Below, piece after piece: positions 6,372-8,750 of a stretch of DNA of 8,750 nucleotides. The notes beneath the pieces were generated by a model. That model was not told where the DNA came from and did not search any database. It saw nothing but the letters and a program-made list of their open reading frames with translations. Source of the DNA: an uncultured Clostridia bacterium (GTDB lineage Bacteria > Bacillota > Clostridia > TANB77 > CAG-508); assembly GCA_947628925.1 (NCBI GenBank), contig CANRBU010000046.1:1-8750 (forward strand), read 5' to 3'. The position numbers were made by a program, and so were the translations under genes. Numbering within the stretch: the first letter of the stretch is position 1; every line of letters begins with the position of its first letter.

Positions 6372-7765
6372 TGTCATTTGCATCAATTGATTTTATTATA
6401 TTTTTTGCTGTTGTAATAATAGGAACTCTTATTATTCAAAAATTCTTTTCAAAAAGAGTTAAAGAATGTTTTTTATTAATAGCAAGTTATTTCTTTTATG
6501 GATACTGGGATTGGAGATTTTGTTTTTTACTATTGTTTGTCACAGTCATTTCTTATTGGACAGCAAAAAAGCAGGATAAAAAAATTATGTACATAACAGG
6601 AATTGTTATTCCATTAGTTGTATTAGGATTTTTTAAGTATTTTAACTTTTTCTTAGACTCTGTATCAGGAATTATTGGACATAATCTTGGAGTTTTAAAT
6701 ATTATACTTCCTGTAGGAATATCTTTTTATACTTTCCAAGCATTAAGTTATGTAATAGATGCTCATAGAGGAAAAGTAGAAGTAGAAAATGATTTTATAA
6801 AATTAGCTTTATATTTAAGCTTTTTCCCACAACTTGTAGCAGGACCAATTGTAAAAGCAAATGAATTTTTACCTCAATTAAAAGAAGAAAGAAAAGTAAC
6901 TTCTGAGAATTTTAAAACAGGTATTCAATTAATGGCATTTGGTTTAATGAAAAAAATAGTATTAGCAGACCACCTTGCTCTGTTTGTAGATGGAGTATTT
7001 AGTGCACCATCTGCATACCATTGGGCGACTATAATATTAGCAGTATTATCATATTCAATTCAAATTTATTTTGACTTTTCAGGTTATTCTGATATAGCTA
7101 TTGGATGTGCTAAATGTTTAGGATATGATTTTAATAAAAACTTTAACTTACCATATATATCTCAAAATGTAACAGAGTTTTGGAGAAGATGGCATATTAG
7201 CTTATCTACATGGTTAAAAGAATATTTATATATACCACTAGGAGGAAATAGAAAAGGAAAAGTAAGACAGTATATTAATTTGTTAACAACTATGTTATTA
7301 GGTGGATTATGGCATGGAGCTAGTTGGACATTTGTATTTTGGGGAGGATTAAATGGAGTAGCTCTTTGTGTTGACAAAGTTTTAACAAGGGAAAAGAAAG
7401 AAAAAAGCACTTTTGGAAAAGTAGTTGGAATTCTTACAACATTTATCTTTATATCTTTCACATGGATTTTCTTCAGAGCGGATAATTTTGCAGTAGCATG
7501 GGAAGTTATAAAAGGAATTTTTACATTACAACCTGGAATACAACAACCATTTATATGGTCATTTGTTGCAATAGGATTACTAATAATAGGTACAATATGT
7601 GCTATTGTTAAATCACATAAAAATGGTGATAAATATGTAGAAGGATATTATCCAACTGTTAATTTAAGTACTATTAAAGGCTTAACTATATTCTTTGTTG
7701 TAATAGGACTAATATTAGGTTTAGCATTTACAGGAGAGCAACCATTTGTATATTTCCAATTTTAG
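6371..7765 (+). CDS. MBOAT-family O-acyltransferase (AlgI/DltB-like)
   Basis: A 464-residue multi-pass membrane protein with roughly ten or more hydrophobic segments. Members of this family move an acyl group, often acetyl, across the membrane for transfer to an extracellular polymer. AlgI-type signatures are clear: FPQLVAGPIVK near residue 160, TEFWRRWHISLSTWLKEYLYIP with His275, and LGGLWHGASWTFVFWGGLNG with the invariant catalytic His315. It ends in FVYFQF, which resembles the hydrophobic C-termini of this family. The length fits the family (about 450-500). The upstream SGNH gene is translationally coupled and should be the extracytoplasmic partner. DltB is less likely because no dltA, dltC or dltD gene is beside it. 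The acceptor could be peptidoglycan, a secondary wall polymer or an exopolysaccharide. The window does not decide this. Confidence 0.93.
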   Translation: MSFASIDFIIFFAVVIIGTLIIQKFFSKRVKECFLLIASYFFYGYWDWRFCFLLLFVTVISYWTAKKQDKKIMYITGIVIPLVVLGFFKYFNFFLDSVSGIIGHNLGVLNIILPVGISFYTFQALSYVIDAHRGKVEVENDFIKLALYLSFFPQLVAGPIVKANEFLPQLKEERKVTSENFKTGIQLMAFGLMKKIVLADHLALFVDGVFSAPSAYHWATIILAVLSYSIQIYFDFSGYSDIAIGCAKCLGYDFNKNFNLPYISQNVTEFWRRWHISLSTWLKEYLYIPLGGNRKGKVRQYINLLTTMLLGGLWHGASWTFVFWGGLNGVALCVDKVLTREKKEKSTFGKVVGILTTFIFISFTWIFFRADNFAVAWEVIKGIFTLQPGIQQPFIWSFVAIGLLIIGTICAIVKSHKNGDKYVEGYYPTVNLSTIKGLTIFFVVIGLILGLAFTGEQPFVYFQF

Positions 7766-7785
7766 TTTATTTGAATTTACTTATT

Positions 7786-7833
7786 AAAAATACACCTCAA
7801 ATATTAGATTTTTTATCTAACATTTGGGGTGTA
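7786..7833 (-). terminator. Intrinsic terminator of the carboxypeptidase gene
   Basis: An 18-position stem pairs 7791-7808 with 7816-7833 (one mismatch and one G-U pair, depending on strand) around a 7-nt loop. Read on the minus strand it is followed by five T and more AT-rich sequence (7790 downward), beginning about 22 nt after the minus-strand stop. On the plus strand the sequence after the stem is not T-rich, so it probably ends the MBOAT transcript less efficiently. Confidence 0.85.
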
Positions 7834-7854
7834 ATTCATTCAAAGCCTCAGTTT

Positions 7855-8750
7855 TTAAGTTCGCAATAAATCAATCCAACTATAAATAACACGTTTTGCC
7901 ATAGTAAACAAATTTAAATCACTAACATCATTTTTGGCTATTAAATTGACAGTTCCCAAAGTTTTTCCATCTAGGCTAAAAGACATTTCACCTAATTTTT
8001 GACCAGAAATAATTTTAGCAGATACGGAATCAGGTAAATTTATGCTTTGAGTTACTTGTGATTCTTTGCCTTTTTCAATTAAAGCACCACTATTATTTTC
8101 TAATATTACATCAACATGGTCAACAGTACCTTTTTTGACATTAATAGTTTTTACGAAATCACCTTTATTGCCAAAGCTTTTAAAAGTAAATTTACTAAAA
8201 CCATAATCTAATAATTTTTGAGCTTCACTAAATCTTATTTTTGTAGAAGGAGCTTTCATAATAACAGCAATTAAAGATAAATCATTTCGAGTTGCACTGG
8301 CTGATAAATTATATAAAGCAAGTGAAGTAGAACCAGTTTTTAGTCCAGTTGCACCTTGATAAGTTTTTATCAATTTATTTGTATTAGAAAGTTGTGATTT
8401 TCCATCACGTAAAGAATCCATCCAAATGCTAGTGTATTTAGTGACTTCTGGATATTTATTTAATAATTCACGTGACATTAAAGATATATCATAACTAGAA
8501 GTTAAATGACCATCTTCATCTAAACCATGGCAATTTTTGAAAGTAGTATCATTCATACCAAGGTCTTTTGCTTTTTTATTCATAAGTTCAACAAAGGCGT
8601 CTTCACTACCAGCTACAAATTCAGCCATTGCTACAACACAGTCATTAGCAGAATTTACACAAATTGCTTTTAGCATTTCATCAACTGTTAAAGTTTCTCT
8701 TGGGTCAAGCCAAATTTGAGAGCCTCCCATAGAAGCGGCATTTTCAGAAC
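7855..8750 (-). CDS. D-alanyl-D-alanine carboxypeptidase (DacF/PBP5-like, peptidase S11), 5' end outside window
   Basis: The reading frame continues in from beyond 8750, with SENAASMGGSQIWL as the first visible residues, so the ATG at 8730 is internal. The enzyme removes the terminal D-Ala from peptidoglycan stem peptides outside the membrane and controls cross-linking. Two of the three penicillin-binding motifs are present: SAN (8644-8652) and KTG in GLKTGST (8332-8340). The SXXK motif must lie upstream, outside the window. A PBP5-type C-terminal beta domain follows (from about FVKTINVKKGTVDHV). The final residues, LFTMAKRVIYSWIDLLRT, look like an amphipathic membrane anchor. About 298 codons are visible of an expected 380-430. 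It converges on the O-acylation operon, with a terminator between them. The family is firm. I do not choose between dacA, dacB and dacF names. Confidence 0.94.
   Translation of the reverse strand, partial: SENAASMGGSQIWLDPRETLTVDEMLKAICVNSANDCVVAMAEFVAGSEDAFVELMNKKAKDLGMNDTTFKNCHGLDEDGHLTSSYDISLMSRELLNKYPEVTKYTSIWMDSLRDGKSQLSNTNKLIKTYQGATGLKTGSTSLALYNLSASATRNDLSLIAVIMKAPSTKIRFSEAQKLLDYGFSKFTFKSFGNKGDFVKTINVKKGTVDHVDVILENNSGALIEKGKESQVTQSINLPDSVSAKIISGQKLGEMSFSLDGKTLGTVNLIAKNDVSDLNLFTMAKRVIYSWIDLLRT

Noticed and set aside
7162..7461. Minus-strand ORF of 99 codons within the MBOAT gene
   Set aside because: It is antisense to the most conserved MBOAT motifs, with no ribosome binding site or family resemblance.
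8537..8719. Plus-strand ORF of 60 codons within the carboxypeptidase gene
   Set aside because: It is antisense to the conserved SAN motif region of a clear peptidase S11 protein.

Overview
The window is AT-rich DNA (roughly 30% GC by eye) with strong AGGAGG-type ribosome binding sites, consensus sigma-A promoters, a T-box riboswitch, a sortase and a D,D-carboxypeptidase. This points to a low-GC Gram-positive bacterium, most likely a member of the Clostridia. I cannot name a genus. All recognisable genes are chromosomal housekeeping or cell-envelope genes. I see no insertion sequence, phage gene, CRISPR array, tRNA or rRNA.

Layout. Positions 1-336 hold the 3' quarter of glmM (phosphoglucosamine mutase, UDP-GlcNAc synthesis). 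After it comes a compact regulatory region with four 7-bp repeats at an exact 11-bp period, followed by an extended -10 promoter. These drive a small three-helix membrane protein of unknown function (452-790). That gene converges on, and overlaps by 4 bp, a minus-strand class D-like sortase (787-1413). A divergent promoter and an isoleucine T-box leader (about 1560-1818) control ileS, which encodes a 1050-residue type 2 (eukaryote-like) isoleucyl-tRNA synthetase (1849-5001).

Directly after ileS is a self-contained mini transcription unit of about 200 nt (5014-5248). It has a perfect consensus promoter, a ribosome binding site, a 37-codon ORF carrying an (AT)14 microsatellite, and a strong intrinsic terminator. 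Next is a two-gene operon (5340-7765) with a single-anchor SGNH-like protein and an MBOAT acyltransferase. This is the AlgI/AlgJ or PatA/PatB arrangement used to O-acylate an extracytoplasmic polymer. The first gene seems to have its good ribosome binding site and start codon (5309) out of frame by one base, separated by an A8 tract. The window ends inside a minus-strand dacF/dacA-like D-alanyl-D-alanine carboxypeptidase with its own terminator.

The common theme is cell-envelope construction: amino-sugar precursor supply, surface protein anchoring, polymer O-acylation and peptidoglycan trimming, with ileS as an unrelated housekeeping neighbour. The observations most worth checking are the mini transcription unit after ileS, the A8 tract at the SGNH gene start, and the 11-bp-period operator.
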